This document shows, piece by piece, positions 8,812 through 17,348 of a DNA stretch of 64,000 bases. Made by a program: the position numbers and the translations under genes. Numbering within the stretch: position 1 is the stretch's first letter; every line of letters starts with the position of its first letter. The DNA is from an uncultured Pseudomonadales bacterium (GTDB lineage: Bacteria; Pseudomonadota; Gammaproteobacteria; Pseudomonadales; Azotimanducaceae). Below the pieces are notes generated by a model. That model worked only from the letters and a program-made list of their open reading frames with translations, was not told where the DNA came from and ran no database searches. The stretch covers positions 2,505,046 to 2,569,045 of the forward strand of contig OY282379.1 in NCBI GenBank assembly GCA_958295875.1, read 5' to 3'.

Positions 8812-9278
8812 CCTGGGTGGAGCGCTTTGATGCCTTGGAGCGCAGTCCCATCGGCATGGCCATCCGCGAATCCCTGTGGCTGTTTCCGGCCATCGAAGCC
8901 GTCCACCTGTTGGGCCTCGCCCTGCTCGGCGGCGCCGTGCTGATGGTGGACCTGCGGCTGCTCGGCATGGGGCTGCGCGGGCGGGCGCTGCCTTTGGTGG
9001 TGGCGGATGCGCGGCCTTGGCTGTTGATCGCCATCGGCGTGATGCTGGCCACCGGCATTCCGCTGTTCCTGTCAGAAGCCGTGAAGTGCTTCTACAATTT
9101 TTCCTTCTGGGTGAAGATGATCGCGCTGCCCGTCGCGCTGGTGTTCACCTTCGCCGTCAAGCATCCGCTGGCGCGGCGCAATCCGCCCCGGGCCGCGGCC
9201 GCGCTGCTTGGCATCGCGTCCATCGGCGTGTGGTTCACGGTGGCCGCCGCTGGGCGCTGGATCGGCTTCTCGGGCTGA
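8808..9278 (+). CDS. integral membrane protein, DUF6644-like (copy 2)
   Basis: 156 residues, four membrane helices. It shares with the preceding gene the block SLWLFPAIEAVHLLGLALLGGAVLMVDLRLLGM, then TGIPLFLSEAVKCFYNFSFWVKM and AAAGRWIGFSG. It lacks the long cytoplasmic loop of its paralogue. Last gene of the five-gene run starting at 6313, with a 4-base overlap. Convergent with the PHP-domain gene 70 bases downstream. Confidence 0.7.
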   Translation: MTWVERFDALERSPIGMAIRESLWLFPAIEAVHLLGLALLGGAVLMVDLRLLGMGLRGRALPLVVADARPWLLIAIGVMLATGIPLFLSEAVKCFYNFSFWVKMIALPVALVFTFAVKHPLARRNPPRAAAALLGIASIGVWFTVAAAGRWIGFSG

Positions 9279-9350
9279 CGCGGGCGCCGCCAGCGGCAAG
9301 CGCTGGGGCATCATCGTCACTCTTAGGTCGAACGGGTGCCGACGCCGGCC

Positions 9351-9980
9351 TCAGTCGCGCAGCGAGATGGCCTCAAAGTCGCCGGCGCGCAGGGCGGCGG
9401 CGAGTTCAGCTTCCGTTTCGATGCGGCGCGCAAAGCGCGTGGCGCAACGCCCGATGTGGCTCACGATGTGCGCGTCGCTGCCGCCGATGCCAAGATAGTT
9501 TTGCTCGGCGGCCATCTGTTGCGCGATGACGTCTTCCTCGCCGCGGCTGCCGCCGTTGCGCACTTCCACGATGCGCACCCCCTCTGGCACGCCGAGGGTG
9601 CCGATGTGGGCGCTCATGCCGACGCGCTTGCGGCCAGGATGGCACGGCGCCGCCACCGCGCCGTTGGCCTCGCACGCGGCGATGACCTCCGCCAAGGGCA
9701 AGCCAATCGCGCCGAAATCGAAGGCTTGCGTCAACGCTTCGGTGACCCCGAACACCAACACATGGCCATATTCGGTTTCCACTTCGCTGCCCTTGAGGAT
9801 GACTTGGCCGAACTCTTGGGCGAGGTCTGAGTAGTCTGACTCGAAGTCGAACTGGCGGTGCTCGGTGAGCACGAAGCCGTCGATGCCGATGTCGCGGGCG
9901 CGAATCCATTGGCAGTAGTTCCGCACCTTGGCGCGCCCGTCGTCGGATTTCACCGAGTGCGCGTGCAGGTCAAGAATCAT
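9351..9980 (-). CDS. PHP-domain metal-dependent phosphoesterase
   Basis: 209 residues from the ATG at 9980. PHP motifs in order: DLHAHSVKSDDG, VLTEHRQFDF, KGSEVETEYGHVLVFG, APCHPGR and the terminal GGSDAH. These are the metal ligands of the PHP fold, which hydrolyses phosphoester bonds (nucleotide or histidinol-phosphate-like substrates). It overlaps the stop of coaE by four bases (ATGA), so it is the second gene of a coaE operon. The substrate cannot be named. Confidence 0.85.
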   Translation of the reverse strand: MILDLHAHSVKSDDGRAKVRNYCQWIRARDIGIDGFVLTEHRQFDFESDYSDLAQEFGQVILKGSEVETEYGHVLVFGVTEALTQAFDFGAIGLPLAEVIAACEANGAVAAPCHPGRKRVGMSAHIGTLGVPEGVRIVEVRNGGSRGEEDVIAQQMAAEQNYLGIGGSDAHIVSHIGRCATRFARRIETEAELAAALRAGDFEAISLRD

Positions 9981-10579
9981 GCCGCCGCTCCCCCGATGCG
10001 CCGCCAAGCGGCGTCCAACTGGGCGAGCAACTGCGCTTCGCTGCCGGAATTGTCGATCACCACATCCGCCTTCGCTTCGCGCTCTGCGTTCGATAGCTGC
10101 GCGTCAATGCGCGCTTCCACGGCTGCGGCGTTGGCGCCATCGCGTTGCATGGCGCGGCGAATCGCCGTTTCCCGGTCGACGCCCACCACCCAAGTTTCGT
10201 CCACGGCATCTTGCCAGCCGGCTTCCAAGAGCACGGCGGCTTCCAGCACCACCACGGCGTCTGGCCGCGCCGCCTGAGCCGCGGCGATGTCGGTTTCGGC
10301 CAAGCGGCGTATCTCTGGCCAAACGATGTCCGTCAGCCGCCGCAACGCAGCCGCGTCGCCAAACACCTTGGTGCCGAGACGCTTGCGGTCGATGCGGCCA
10401 TCGCTGCCGCGCACCTCCTCGCCAAACGTCTCAATTACCGCTTGATGCGCCCCCGTGCCCGGTTCGTAGGCGCGATGGCCAAGCTGGTCCGCATCGATGA
10501 CGTGCGCGCCAAGCGCGCCAAGATGCCGCGCCGCAGTGGACTTGCCGGAAGCGATGCCGCCTGTGAGGCCGATAATCAC
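9977..10579 (-). CDS. coaE: dephospho-CoA kinase
   Basis: About 200 residues from the GTG at 10579, chosen because it gives the standard start (M)IIGLTGGIASGKST. A TTG at 10615 would add 12 non-conserved residues. Last step of coenzyme A synthesis: ATP-dependent phosphorylation of the ribose 3'-hydroxyl. Features are the P-loop GGIASGKST, the acceptor-binding HVIDADQLGHRAYEPG, LLEAGW and the lid segment RMQRDGANAAAVEARIDAQLS (residues 140-160). Overlaps the PHP gene. Confidence 0.93.
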   Translation of the reverse strand: MIIGLTGGIASGKSTAARHLGALGAHVIDADQLGHRAYEPGTGAHQAVIETFGEEVRGSDGRIDRKRLGTKVFGDAAALRRLTDIVWPEIRRLAETDIAAAQAARPDAVVVLEAAVLLEAGWQDAVDETWVVGVDRETAIRRAMQRDGANAAAVEARIDAQLSNAEREAKADVVIDNSGSEAQLLAQLDAAWRRIGGAAA

Positions 10580-10659
10580 GCTGTGCCCCGAAGAAACGGG
10601 ACATGTTACACGCAACCGGTGAGCGCCAATGCTTCTGGCGCGTTCCCAAGACGCACTAG

Positions 10660-10863
10660 GGAAGGTCTGAACAAAGCGCCGATCGACCGCCGGAAGTGGC
10701 CCAGAGGCGGTTTTGGCAGCGATTCCGTGCCGAAGGGTCGAAAAACGGCCCGATTCCGGCCTTTTCTCCGCCGTTTCCGGCGCTTCGGCCGCCCTCCGGG
10801 CGCACGGGCAACGCGGTCACGCTGCCAGCCTCCGCTCGGCGATCAGCAGGTTGGCGAAGCCCA
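10660..10863. mobile_element. truncated IS5-family end (remnant)
   Basis: 204 bases that match the left end of the complete IS5-family element at 12031 almost throughout. They include the terminal GGAAGGTCTGAACA preceded by CTAG, and the last ~15 codons of its transposase in antisense. Similarity stops abruptly at about 10863. No second end or target duplicate is seen, so this is a dead fragment left by deletion. The rest of 10580-10923 holds nothing recognisable. Confidence 0.85.
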
Positions 10864-10923
10864 TTAGATCGCGGAGCGCCGACTGATCGCAGCGTCCCTG
10901 AAGGATTGAAGGAGAGACCGGCA

Positions 10924-11754
10924 CTAACTGGCGTCAGGGGGCACCGATGTCCGAAGCTGACTCGCGACGCGCAGGATCGTGGCAACGGTGCATGACACAC
11001 TCTTGGCTGCGGTTGGAGTCGACGCATAGTCGTTCGCGTGAGCGAGGTTGTCGCGAAGTTTGCGGATCGCCTTGAAGTCTTTCCGTAGCTGGGACTTACT
11101 GCCGGCCACAAGGCCCCGTTTGCGCATGATGGTTGCCTTGTCGTCAAACTGGGTTGAAGCGATGTCGCTCACAAAGGTGTCGTTCTGCCTTGCTTCGGCA
11201 ATCCGGTCTTTGACGTCCTCGCGCCGAGCAGAGCTGAGCAGGTTGAGCCAATCACTTGATCTGTCCTGCCACGCGTCATCGATACAGTCGGCCATGGCCA
11301 TTTCCAATGCAGTGACGACGCTGAACAGAGCTGCCCGGACGGGTAGTTTGTGGAGGTCCGCCATGCACACCAGACCCACGATCTTGGTGCCGGAAACGAC
11401 AAGCCGCGTCGGGCGTTCGGCTCCCGTCTTGATGAAATCCAAGATGCCGGCGTTGCTACCAATTAGATGGTTCTCTGTGAGGAGTTCGAAGTCGTCACCT
11501 ATTGATCTACCCGGAGGCGGTGGCTCGTCGAACCACCGCTCGGCGTGGTAGAGCCCAGTAATGAGGCCGGCCTGTACGACGGGAAGAAAGCTGAATCGGT
11601 CGAGTTTGGCGTCCATGAGGGAGTCGATACAGTCGTTGGGACTGCAAGTCATCAGCTTGTCTCGGGGTGTCATGATGAGATCCACAGTCAAGCCTGCTTG
11701 CATGGCTTGGACCGTTTCGAGCGTAGTGTCGGCACGAGCGGCCCATGTTGTCAT
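10924..11754 (-). CDS. CBS-domain protein with C-terminal HEPN-like domain
   Basis: 276 residues from ATG 11754 (the frame is open further upstream but that sequence is not protein-like). Residues about 20-125 form a pair of CBS repeats (VDLIMTPRDKLMTCSPND, FLPVVQAGLITGLYH, RLVVSGTKIVGLVCMADLHKL), which bind adenine nucleotides. The C-terminal half is helical and contains RDNLAH within KLRDNLAHAND, fitting the R-x4-H catalytic motif of HEPN ribonucleases. Base composition is clearly lower in GC than the flanks and IS sequences lie on both sides, so it is probably acquired. A nucleotide-sensing RNase or defence protein is the best guess; unproven. Confidence 0.6.
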   Translation of the reverse strand: MTTWAARADTTLETVQAMQAGLTVDLIMTPRDKLMTCSPNDCIDSLMDAKLDRFSFLPVVQAGLITGLYHAERWFDEPPPPGRSIGDDFELLTENHLIGSNAGILDFIKTGAERPTRLVVSGTKIVGLVCMADLHKLPVRAALFSVVTALEMAMADCIDDAWQDRSSDWLNLLSSARREDVKDRIAEARQNDTFVSDIASTQFDDKATIMRKRGLVAGSKSQLRKDFKAIRKLRDNLAHANDYASTPTAAKSVSCTVATILRVASQLRTSVPPDAS

Positions 11755-12030
11755 CTGAGGCGCATCCGGTCTGTGTTCGGGACGTTGCCGCGTAAGACTC
11801 TGCGTGACTGTGCGTCTGGACGGCGGCGTTCTCGGGATGATTGGTCTGCCCCGCGACCGTGCCGAGACATCGTGGTTAGGGCCTTGTCGGTCAGCAGTTC
11901 GACGCGGGCGAGCGAGTAGGTGATCATGGCGCCATCGTAGCACCGTTTGGCGGCAAAAGTGTCAGTGAGGCGAGGGTCGAGCATGGCGCATTTCGGAGAA
12001 TGTCGCTATCTACTATCTACTACGCACTAG

Positions 12031-13211
12031 GGAAGGTCTGAACAGGACGCCGATCGACCGCCGGAAGTGGCCGAGAGGCGATTTCGGCAGCGATTCCGTG
12101 CCGAAGGGTCGAAGAAAGGCGCGGTTCCGGCCCTTTCGACGCCGTTTCCGGCGTTTTCCCCGCCTTCCGGGCGCACGGGCGCCGCGGTCAGGCCGCCAGA
12201 CTCCGCTCGGCGATCAGCAGGTTGGCGAAGCCCAGCAGCAGCGCGATCCGCTGCGCGTTCTTGCGCAGCCCCCGGTAGCGCACCTTGCCATAGCCGAACA
12301 TCCGCTTCACATAGAAGAACGGATGCTCCGCCTTGGCGCGGACCGACGCCTTCTCCTTCTCCCGCAGCGCCGCCTCGCCGCCGGCCTCCAGCTGCCGCCG
12401 CAGGCCCGGCCGCATCGCCACCCGCCAGTCCACGCCCCGGCCTTGGTTCTCCGGGCGCTTCTCCACCCCGCGGTAGCCCGCGTCCGCCCAGACGCGCCTC
12501 TCGCCGCCGTGCAGGAGGCGGTGCGCGTGCGCCACGTCCGACTCGTTCGCCGCCGTCGCCGCGAAGCTGTGCGCCACCCCCGTCTCCGCGTCGGCGCCGA
12601 CGTGCATCTTCATCCCGAAGTGCCACTGGTTCCCCTTCTTCGCCTGCCGCATCTCCGGATCCCGCTTCCCCGAACGGTTCTTCGTCGACGACGGCGCCTC
12701 CACGATGCTCGCGTCAACCACCGTCCCCTCCCGCAGCCTCAGGCCCCGCGAAGCCAGGCTCGCGTTGATCGCCGACAGCAGCTTCTCCCCCAAGCCGTGC
12801 CTCTCCAGCAGATGCCGGAAGTTCAGGATCGTCGTCTCGTCCGGCAGCGCCGACAGCTTCAGGCCCGCGAACCGACGCGCCGACTCCACCTCGTAGAGCA
12901 TGTCCTCCATCGCCGGATCGCTCAGGTTGTAAAACAGCTGGACGCAATGCACCCGAAGCATCGCCGACAGCGGATACGGCCGGCGGCCGCGGCCCGCCCT
13001 CGGATAGTGCGGACGAATCACCTCCTCCAGCTCCGACCATGGAACCAGCCCCTCCATCCGCTCCAAGAACCTCTCCCGCCGCGTCTTCCGCTTCTTCGCC
13101 CTGTACTCCAACTCCGCGAACGTCGCCTGGGTCGCTTCGGTCATCGAACGCCTCTCCCAACGGTCAACGCGCCCATTGTCGCAGCATCGCCGGCGCTTGT
13201 TCAGACCTTCC
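12031..13211 (-). mobile_element. IS5-family insertion sequence, complete copy 1
   Basis: 1181 bp with perfect 14-bp terminal inverted repeats GGAAGGTCTGAACA / TGTTCAGACCTTCC and a CTAG duplicated on each side (12027-12030, 13212-13215). CTAG fits the YTAR target of the IS5 group. Carries one transposase gene on the minus strand. The copy at 28200 has exactly the same length and ends but differs at many positions, so both are older than a single recent burst. It inserted into the 3' end of the gene at 13201-13650. Confidence 0.95.
12188..13144 (-). CDS. IS5-family transposase
   Basis: 318 residues, full length. DDE catalytic motifs are visible: GTVVDASIVEAP (first Asp), VWADAGYRGVEKR (second Asp) and AEHPFFYVKRMFGYGKVRYRG (Glu, in the family Y-(2)-R-(3)-E-(6)-K context). 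The N-terminal PLSAMLRVHCVQLFYNLSDPAMEDMLYE region is the usual dimerisation and DNA-binding part. Appears intact and may be active. About 95% identical by eye to the protein of copy 2 at 28267. Confidence 0.95.
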   Translation of the reverse strand: MTEATQATFAELEYRAKKRKTRRERFLERMEGLVPWSELEEVIRPHYPRAGRGRRPYPLSAMLRVHCVQLFYNLSDPAMEDMLYEVESARRFAGLKLSALPDETTILNFRHLLERHGLGEKLLSAINASLASRGLRLREGTVVDASIVEAPSSTKNRSGKRDPEMRQAKKGNQWHFGMKMHVGADAETGVAHSFAATAANESDVAHAHRLLHGGERRVWADAGYRGVEKRPENQGRGVDWRVAMRPGLRRQLEAGGEAALREKEKASVRAKAEHPFFYVKRMFGYGKVRYRGLRKNAQRIALLLGFANLLIAERSLAA

Positions 13212-13650
13212 CTAGCGCTTTTGCCCTTCGGGTGTGTGGCCCATTGCCACCACGAATGGCCGCGGACCTTAGCCGGTAGCCAACAGTTGCCTCGACCAAC
13301 CGATTCACCATCTCTGCGGATGAAGCCTTGCTCGGAATAGGTATATCTAGAAATCGGGCAAAGTAGCTCATGTCCCGTTTGGTCCTAAGCACGCCACCTA
13401 TCAGCTCCCGAGCCTGATCTCTCGCCGTAACCTTTTCGAGAGACTCTTTGAGCTGTGTCACTTGCTCTTCCGAGCATGCCACCGCAGCCTTGGTAGGCTT
13501 CGGCGCCGCTCTCGGAATGACTCCAATCGTCAAGTCGCCGGCGAGGAGACTTTCGAACGATCCGTCATCCATCGCCTTCACATCCCTCAGTATTGCTTGT
13601 AGCAGAGAGACGAATTGCTCCTTGGGGGTTTGGGGGGATACAACGGCCAT
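13201..13650 (-). pseudogene. hypothetical protein, 3' end cut by IS5 insertion
   Basis: 149 codons from ATG 13650, preceded by a GAGG ribosome site. The last three codons and the TGA lie inside the IS5 end (13201-13211), so the native C-terminus is lost. The remaining protein is charged and helical, with a C-terminal segment FARFLDIPIPSKASSAEMVNRLVEATVGYR that resembles a small SAP-like DNA-binding hairpin. No family recognised with confidence. GC content is lower than the flanking core genes, which suggests acquired DNA. Confidence 0.55.
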
Positions 13651-13957
13651 AGCGATTCCTCGAATTCGGTCACGAAGTGCTCGATCTCCTGCACAACAGT
13701 CTTGCACGTTGGCGGAAAAGCCGATGTCCAGTTACGACCGGCACGCATGGGAGGCCGGACGATGCAGATGTTCGCACAGGAAGGGGCGTTCTAACGAAGC
13801 TTGGGGGTAGACGAGACGGACGACACGGAGGCCCTTCGCCGGCGCGAGCGTTGGAGGGCATTGACGACCGGAGGCCGGAGCAGTTCGCGCCTAGCAGCAG
13901 TTCTGGCGAACGTTCGGTGTGGGTCGAGCGGTGCCAGCGCCGCCGTACAATGCCGTC
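13651..13957. other. intergenic stretch, no gene seen
   Basis: About 300 bases between the truncated gene and the ferredoxin. The frames open here have no protein-like composition. A TACAAT box at 13946-13951 probably belongs to the ferredoxin promoter and sits only 7 bases before its GTG codon. Confidence 0.5.
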
Positions 13958-14284
13958 GTGAAACCGCCCGCCGTGTCATTCGTGCTTGTCGATGGACGCC
14001 GCGAGCGGCATCCGGTCGCGCTGGGCGATACGGTGTTGGATTGCGCCTTGGACAACGGCGTGGTCGGCTTGGTGGGGCAGTGCGGGGGCGCCTGCAATTG
14101 CTCCACCTGCCACTGCTATGTGGATTCCCCGTGGCTGGAACGCTTGCCGCCGATGATCGACGACGAACGCGCCCTGCTCGAATACGCTTGGCATAGGCGC
14201 CACAATAGCCGCTTGGCTTGCCAGATAAGCATGACGCCGGCCTTGGACGGCATCGTCGTGCGGATGCCGGAACGCCAAACCTGA
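13958..14284 (+). CDS. 2Fe-2S ferredoxin (adrenodoxin/putidaredoxin type)
   Basis: 108 residues. Four cluster-binding cysteines are visible as C-x5-C-x2-C (QCGGACNCSTCHCYV) and a fourth in RLACQISMTPALDGIVVRMP, the arrangement of adrenodoxin-like ferredoxins that feed cytochromes P450 or Rieske enzymes. The GTG start at 13958 puts the fold at the N-terminus; a GTG at 13919 is possible. With a TACAAT -10 box ending 6 bases before the GTG, the transcript may be leaderless. Followed after 24 bases by an SDR gene, so the two may share a redox pathway. Confidence 0.85.
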   Translation: MKPPAVSFVLVDGRRERHPVALGDTVLDCALDNGVVGLVGQCGGACNCSTCHCYVDSPWLERLPPMIDDERALLEYAWHRRHNSRLACQISMTPALDGIVVRMPERQT

Positions 14285-14308
14285 TAGCGGCGACGAAGAG
14301 GATTCGAC

Positions 14309-15268
14309 ATGAAGGACTTTCGGGGCAAGCTGGCCGTCATCACTGGCGGCGGCGCTGGCATGGGGCGGCAACTTGCGGTGCAGCTCGCCGCCGCTGGCTG
14401 CCATGTCGCGATTTGCGACGTGTTCGCGGATGACATGGCGGAAACGGTGGCGCTCTGCGACCGCGGCGTCACCGTCAGCGCCCACGAGTGCGACGTGTCC
14501 GATGAAGAGCAGGTGCTCGCGTTCCGCGACGCGGTGGTGGAACGTCACGCCACCGAGCATATCAACCTGCTCTTCAACAACGCCGGCATCGGCGGGGGCG
14601 GCGAGTTCGTCGATGGCGACCGCGAGGCGTGGGAACGCACCTTCGGCGTGTGCTGGCATGGCGTGTACTACTGCGCCCGCGCCTTCATGCCGCTGCTGGT
14701 GGCGAGCGACGAGGGGTACATCGTCAACACCTCCAGCGTCAACGGCTTCTGGGCCAGCGTCGGCCCTGCCAATCCGCACACGGCCTACAGCGCGGCCAAG
14801 TTCGCCGTGAAGGGCTTTTCCGAAGCCCTCATTGCAGACCTCAGGATGCACGCGCCGCACGTCAAGGTGGCGGTGGTGATGCCGGGGCACATCGGCACCT
14901 CCATCGCCATCAACTCGGGGCGCATCCATGGGCAACCCGCGCCGGAAGACTTGCCTGCGGACCAAGTGGCCAAGATTCGCGAGCAAATGGTGGCGAGCGG
15001 CTTGCCGGTCGGCAACGAATCGGACGACCAGATCCGCGCCGCCGTGGCGCAGCGCGCCATAGACTTTCGCGACGCCGCGCCCACCACCGCTGCGCAAGCG
15101 GCCACCATCATTCTGGACGGCGTGCGCGCCGGCAAGTGGCGCATCTTGGTGGGCGACGACGCCCATGTGATCGATCGCCTCGTGCGGGAAGACCCAGAGC
15201 CCGTGTACGAGCCAGAGTTCATGGGCGAGCTCGCCAAGGAGCGCCTGTTCCAGTTCGCGCAGCGTTAA
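14309..15268 (+). CDS. short-chain dehydrogenase/reductase
   Basis: 319 residues, classical SDR fold plus a 60-residue tail. Nucleotide-binding TGGGAGMG near residue 12, FNNAGIGGGG, the catalytic Ser in NTSSVNGFW and YSAAK with the catalytic Tyr and Lys, then VMPGHIGTSIA. The GHIGT loop and long C-terminal region fit the SDR subgroup often found in actinobacterial and marine proteobacterial lipid or alcohol metabolism. A good ribosome site (GAAGAGGA) precedes the ATG. The substrate cannot be told. Confidence 0.88.
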   Translation: MKDFRGKLAVITGGGAGMGRQLAVQLAAAGCHVAICDVFADDMAETVALCDRGVTVSAHECDVSDEEQVLAFRDAVVERHATEHINLLFNNAGIGGGGEFVDGDREAWERTFGVCWHGVYYCARAFMPLLVASDEGYIVNTSSVNGFWASVGPANPHTAYSAAKFAVKGFSEALIADLRMHAPHVKVAVVMPGHIGTSIAINSGRIHGQPAPEDLPADQVAKIREQMVASGLPVGNESDDQIRAAVAQRAIDFRDAAPTTAAQAATIILDGVRAGKWRILVGDDAHVIDRLVREDPEPVYEPEFMGELAKERLFQFAQR

Positions 15269-15278
15269 GTCCCGCCCG

Positions 15279-16109
15279 GTGAGCGCCCGCCCGCCGTTCC
15301 GGGAGCAGCTTCGGCGTTCTTGGGAACGCTCGGGCGCCATGCTCTGCGTGGGGTTGGACCCGCACTGGGAGCAGGTGAGCGCCTGCTTGCCGAAGAGCCG
15401 CCGCCCGGTCTTCGAGTTCTGCCGCGCCGTGGTGGATGCCACGGCGCACTTGGCCTGCGTCTTCAAGCCGCAGATCGCCTGTTTCGCCGCAGCCCGCGCG
15501 GAGCAAGACCTTGAGGCCCTCATCGCCCACATCCATGCGGCGCATCCCGAGGTGCCAGTGCTGCTCGACGCCAAGCGCGGCGATGTGGGCGCCACGGCGG
15601 AACGCTATGCCGAGGAAGCGTTCGTGCGCTACAACGCGGACGGCGTGACGGTGAATCCGCTGCTTGGCTGGGAGAGCATCGAGCCGTACCGCCGCCACGG
15701 TGGGCGTGGCGTCGCGCTGTTATGCCGCACCAGCAACCCAGACAGCGCTTGGCTGCAGGATCACCCGCCGGACGATCCGCTGTATCTGCGCATCGCCCGC
15801 GCTGCCCAGGAGCGGGACGCGGACGACCTGCTGCTCGTGCTCGGCGCCACCTACCCAGCGGCGCTCGCCGCCGCGCGCGGCGTTGCCGGGGATGTGCCGT
15901 TTCTGGTGCCAGGCGTGGGTGCCCAAGGCGGAGACCTAGGCGAGGCCTTGGCCGCGGGGCGCGACGCGGCCGGGCGCGGCCTTGTGGTCAACGCATCGCG
16001 CAGCGTCATCTTTGCAGAGGTCGGGCCCGGCTTTGCAGGGGCGGCACGCGCCAGCGCCGAGGCGCTGCATCGGGCGCTGCGGCTGCCGGCCGCGCCGCAA
16101 TCAGCGTAG
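15279..16109 (+). CDS. pyrF: orotidine 5'-phosphate decarboxylase, PyrF type 2
   Basis: 276 residues, the length of the type 2 (mycobacterial-like) subfamily rather than the 230-residue E. coli form. Signature LLDAKRGDVGATAERYA carries the catalytic Lys/Asp pair. MLCVGLDPHW at the N-terminus and LVVNASRSVIF at the C-terminus bind substrate phosphate. Forms UMP from OMP. Starts at GTG 15279, ten bases after the SDR stop, so co-transcription is likely though no functional link is evident. Confidence 0.92.
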   Translation: MSARPPFREQLRRSWERSGAMLCVGLDPHWEQVSACLPKSRRPVFEFCRAVVDATAHLACVFKPQIACFAAARAEQDLEALIAHIHAAHPEVPVLLDAKRGDVGATAERYAEEAFVRYNADGVTVNPLLGWESIEPYRRHGGRGVALLCRTSNPDSAWLQDHPPDDPLYLRIARAAQERDADDLLLVLGATYPAALAAARGVAGDVPFLVPGVGAQGGDLGEALAAGRDAAGRGLVVNASRSVIFAEVGPGFAGAARASAEALHRALRLPAAPQSA

Positions 16110-16190
16110 CCCCGCTTCCGGCCAGCGTTGCCAAGGCTGCCGGCCGCCTAATCCGCAGGCTTTGGGCGCACTGCGAGCGTGGCGCTGCCC

Positions 16191-17348
16191 TCACAACGGC
16201 TGCAACGCCGCGGCGAGGTTTGCCGCCGGCAGTGCGCGGATGTTCGGCGCGAGCGAGTAGCGCTCCGTTCCCGCGTGAACCACGTCCAGGCGTTCGAGGC
16301 GGAGCGTTTCCAGGGCCGAGTGCATCGAACGGGTGAGCCGTGGCGCTTCCGCGCGTTTCACCTCGAAGCCGTAGCGCCGGCCGCTGGCTGTCACCAACAG
16401 ATCGAGTTCCGCGCCGGAGTGCGTGGCCCAGTGGAAGCACTGGTCGGGCTGCACGCCCAGCAACTGAATGATCTGTTGCACGATGAACCCCTCCCAAGAT
16501 GCGCCCACCTTGGGATGGGAGACCACTTCTTCCCGGCTGGTGAGTTGTAAGAGCGCATGGAGGATGCCGGAGTCTCCGACATAAACCTTCGGCGAACGCA
16601 CCTGCCTCTTGCCGACGTTCTCGTGCCAAGGCTGCAACTGCCGCACCGCGAACACAGAGGTCAAGAGGTCCAAATAACGCTGGACGGCGGTGTGCGAGAT
16701 GCCGAACGCACGCCCAAACTCGGTGCCGTTCCAGCGCTGCCCGTGCCAATGCGCCAGCATGGTCCAGAAGCGGCGCAGGGTGGTGGAGGGCAACAAGCTG
16801 CCAAGCTCCCCCAAGTCCTGTTCGAGGAACGTGCGGATGAACCCATCCCGCCAACGGCGGCTGGCCGCTTCAGACCGAGCAAGGTAGGAAAGCGGAAAGC
16901 CGCCGCGCAGCCATAGCCGCTCCAAGTCTCCGGCCTCGCGCAGCCCGAGGCCATCGAGTTCGTGGAATGCCACCCGTCCGGCAAGGGTTTCCGAGGTTTG
17001 GCGAAGGAGCTTTGGCGAGGCGCTGCCCAGCACCAGGAACCGGGCCGGGATGCGCGGGCGGTCCGCAAGCACCCGCAGCAGCGGAAAGACCTCTGGCAAG
17101 CGCTGCACTTCGTCGAGCACCACCAGCCCGCGCAATGGCCGCAGCTCCAAGCCGGGGTCTGCCAAGCGCGCGAGGTCGATGGGGTCTTCCAAGTCGAACC
17201 AAGTCGCCGCTCCGCGGCGCTGCGCGGCCAGATGCCGCGCCAAGGTGGACTTGCCCACTTGGCGCGCGCCGAGCAGCGCAACCACCGGAAACTCCCGCAG
17301 CAGCAGCTTGAGGCGGCGCAGATGAGCGGTTCGAGGAACATCCATCAT
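16191..17348 (-). CDS. AAA-family ATPase with DUF4143 domain
   Basis: 385 residues. N-terminal P-loop LLGARQVGKSTLARHL (about residues 25-40), Walker B GLVVLDEVQRLPE, sensor LVLGSASPKLL: the AAA_14 module. The C-terminal DUF4143 module includes a winged-helix-like part (GRAFGISHTAVQRYLDLL) and a restriction-endonuclease-like core GAELDLLVTASGRRYGFEVKRAE. The D...E-x-K pattern suggests a nuclease fold, possibly active. Two in-frame Mets lie at the start; the first overlaps palindrome 1 of the repeat cluster upstream. Genes of this family are common accessory genes of unknown function. Confidence 0.85.
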   Translation of the reverse strand: MMDVPRTAHLRRLKLLLREFPVVALLGARQVGKSTLARHLAAQRRGAATWFDLEDPIDLARLADPGLELRPLRGLVVLDEVQRLPEVFPLLRVLADRPRIPARFLVLGSASPKLLRQTSETLAGRVAFHELDGLGLREAGDLERLWLRGGFPLSYLARSEAASRRWRDGFIRTFLEQDLGELGSLLPSTTLRRFWTMLAHWHGQRWNGTEFGRAFGISHTAVQRYLDLLTSVFAVRQLQPWHENVGKRQVRSPKVYVGDSGILHALLQLTSREEVVSHPKVGASWEGFIVQQIIQLLGVQPDQCFHWATHSGAELDLLVTASGRRYGFEVKRAEAPRLTRSMHSALETLRLERLDVVHAGTERYSLAPNIRALPAANLAAALQPL

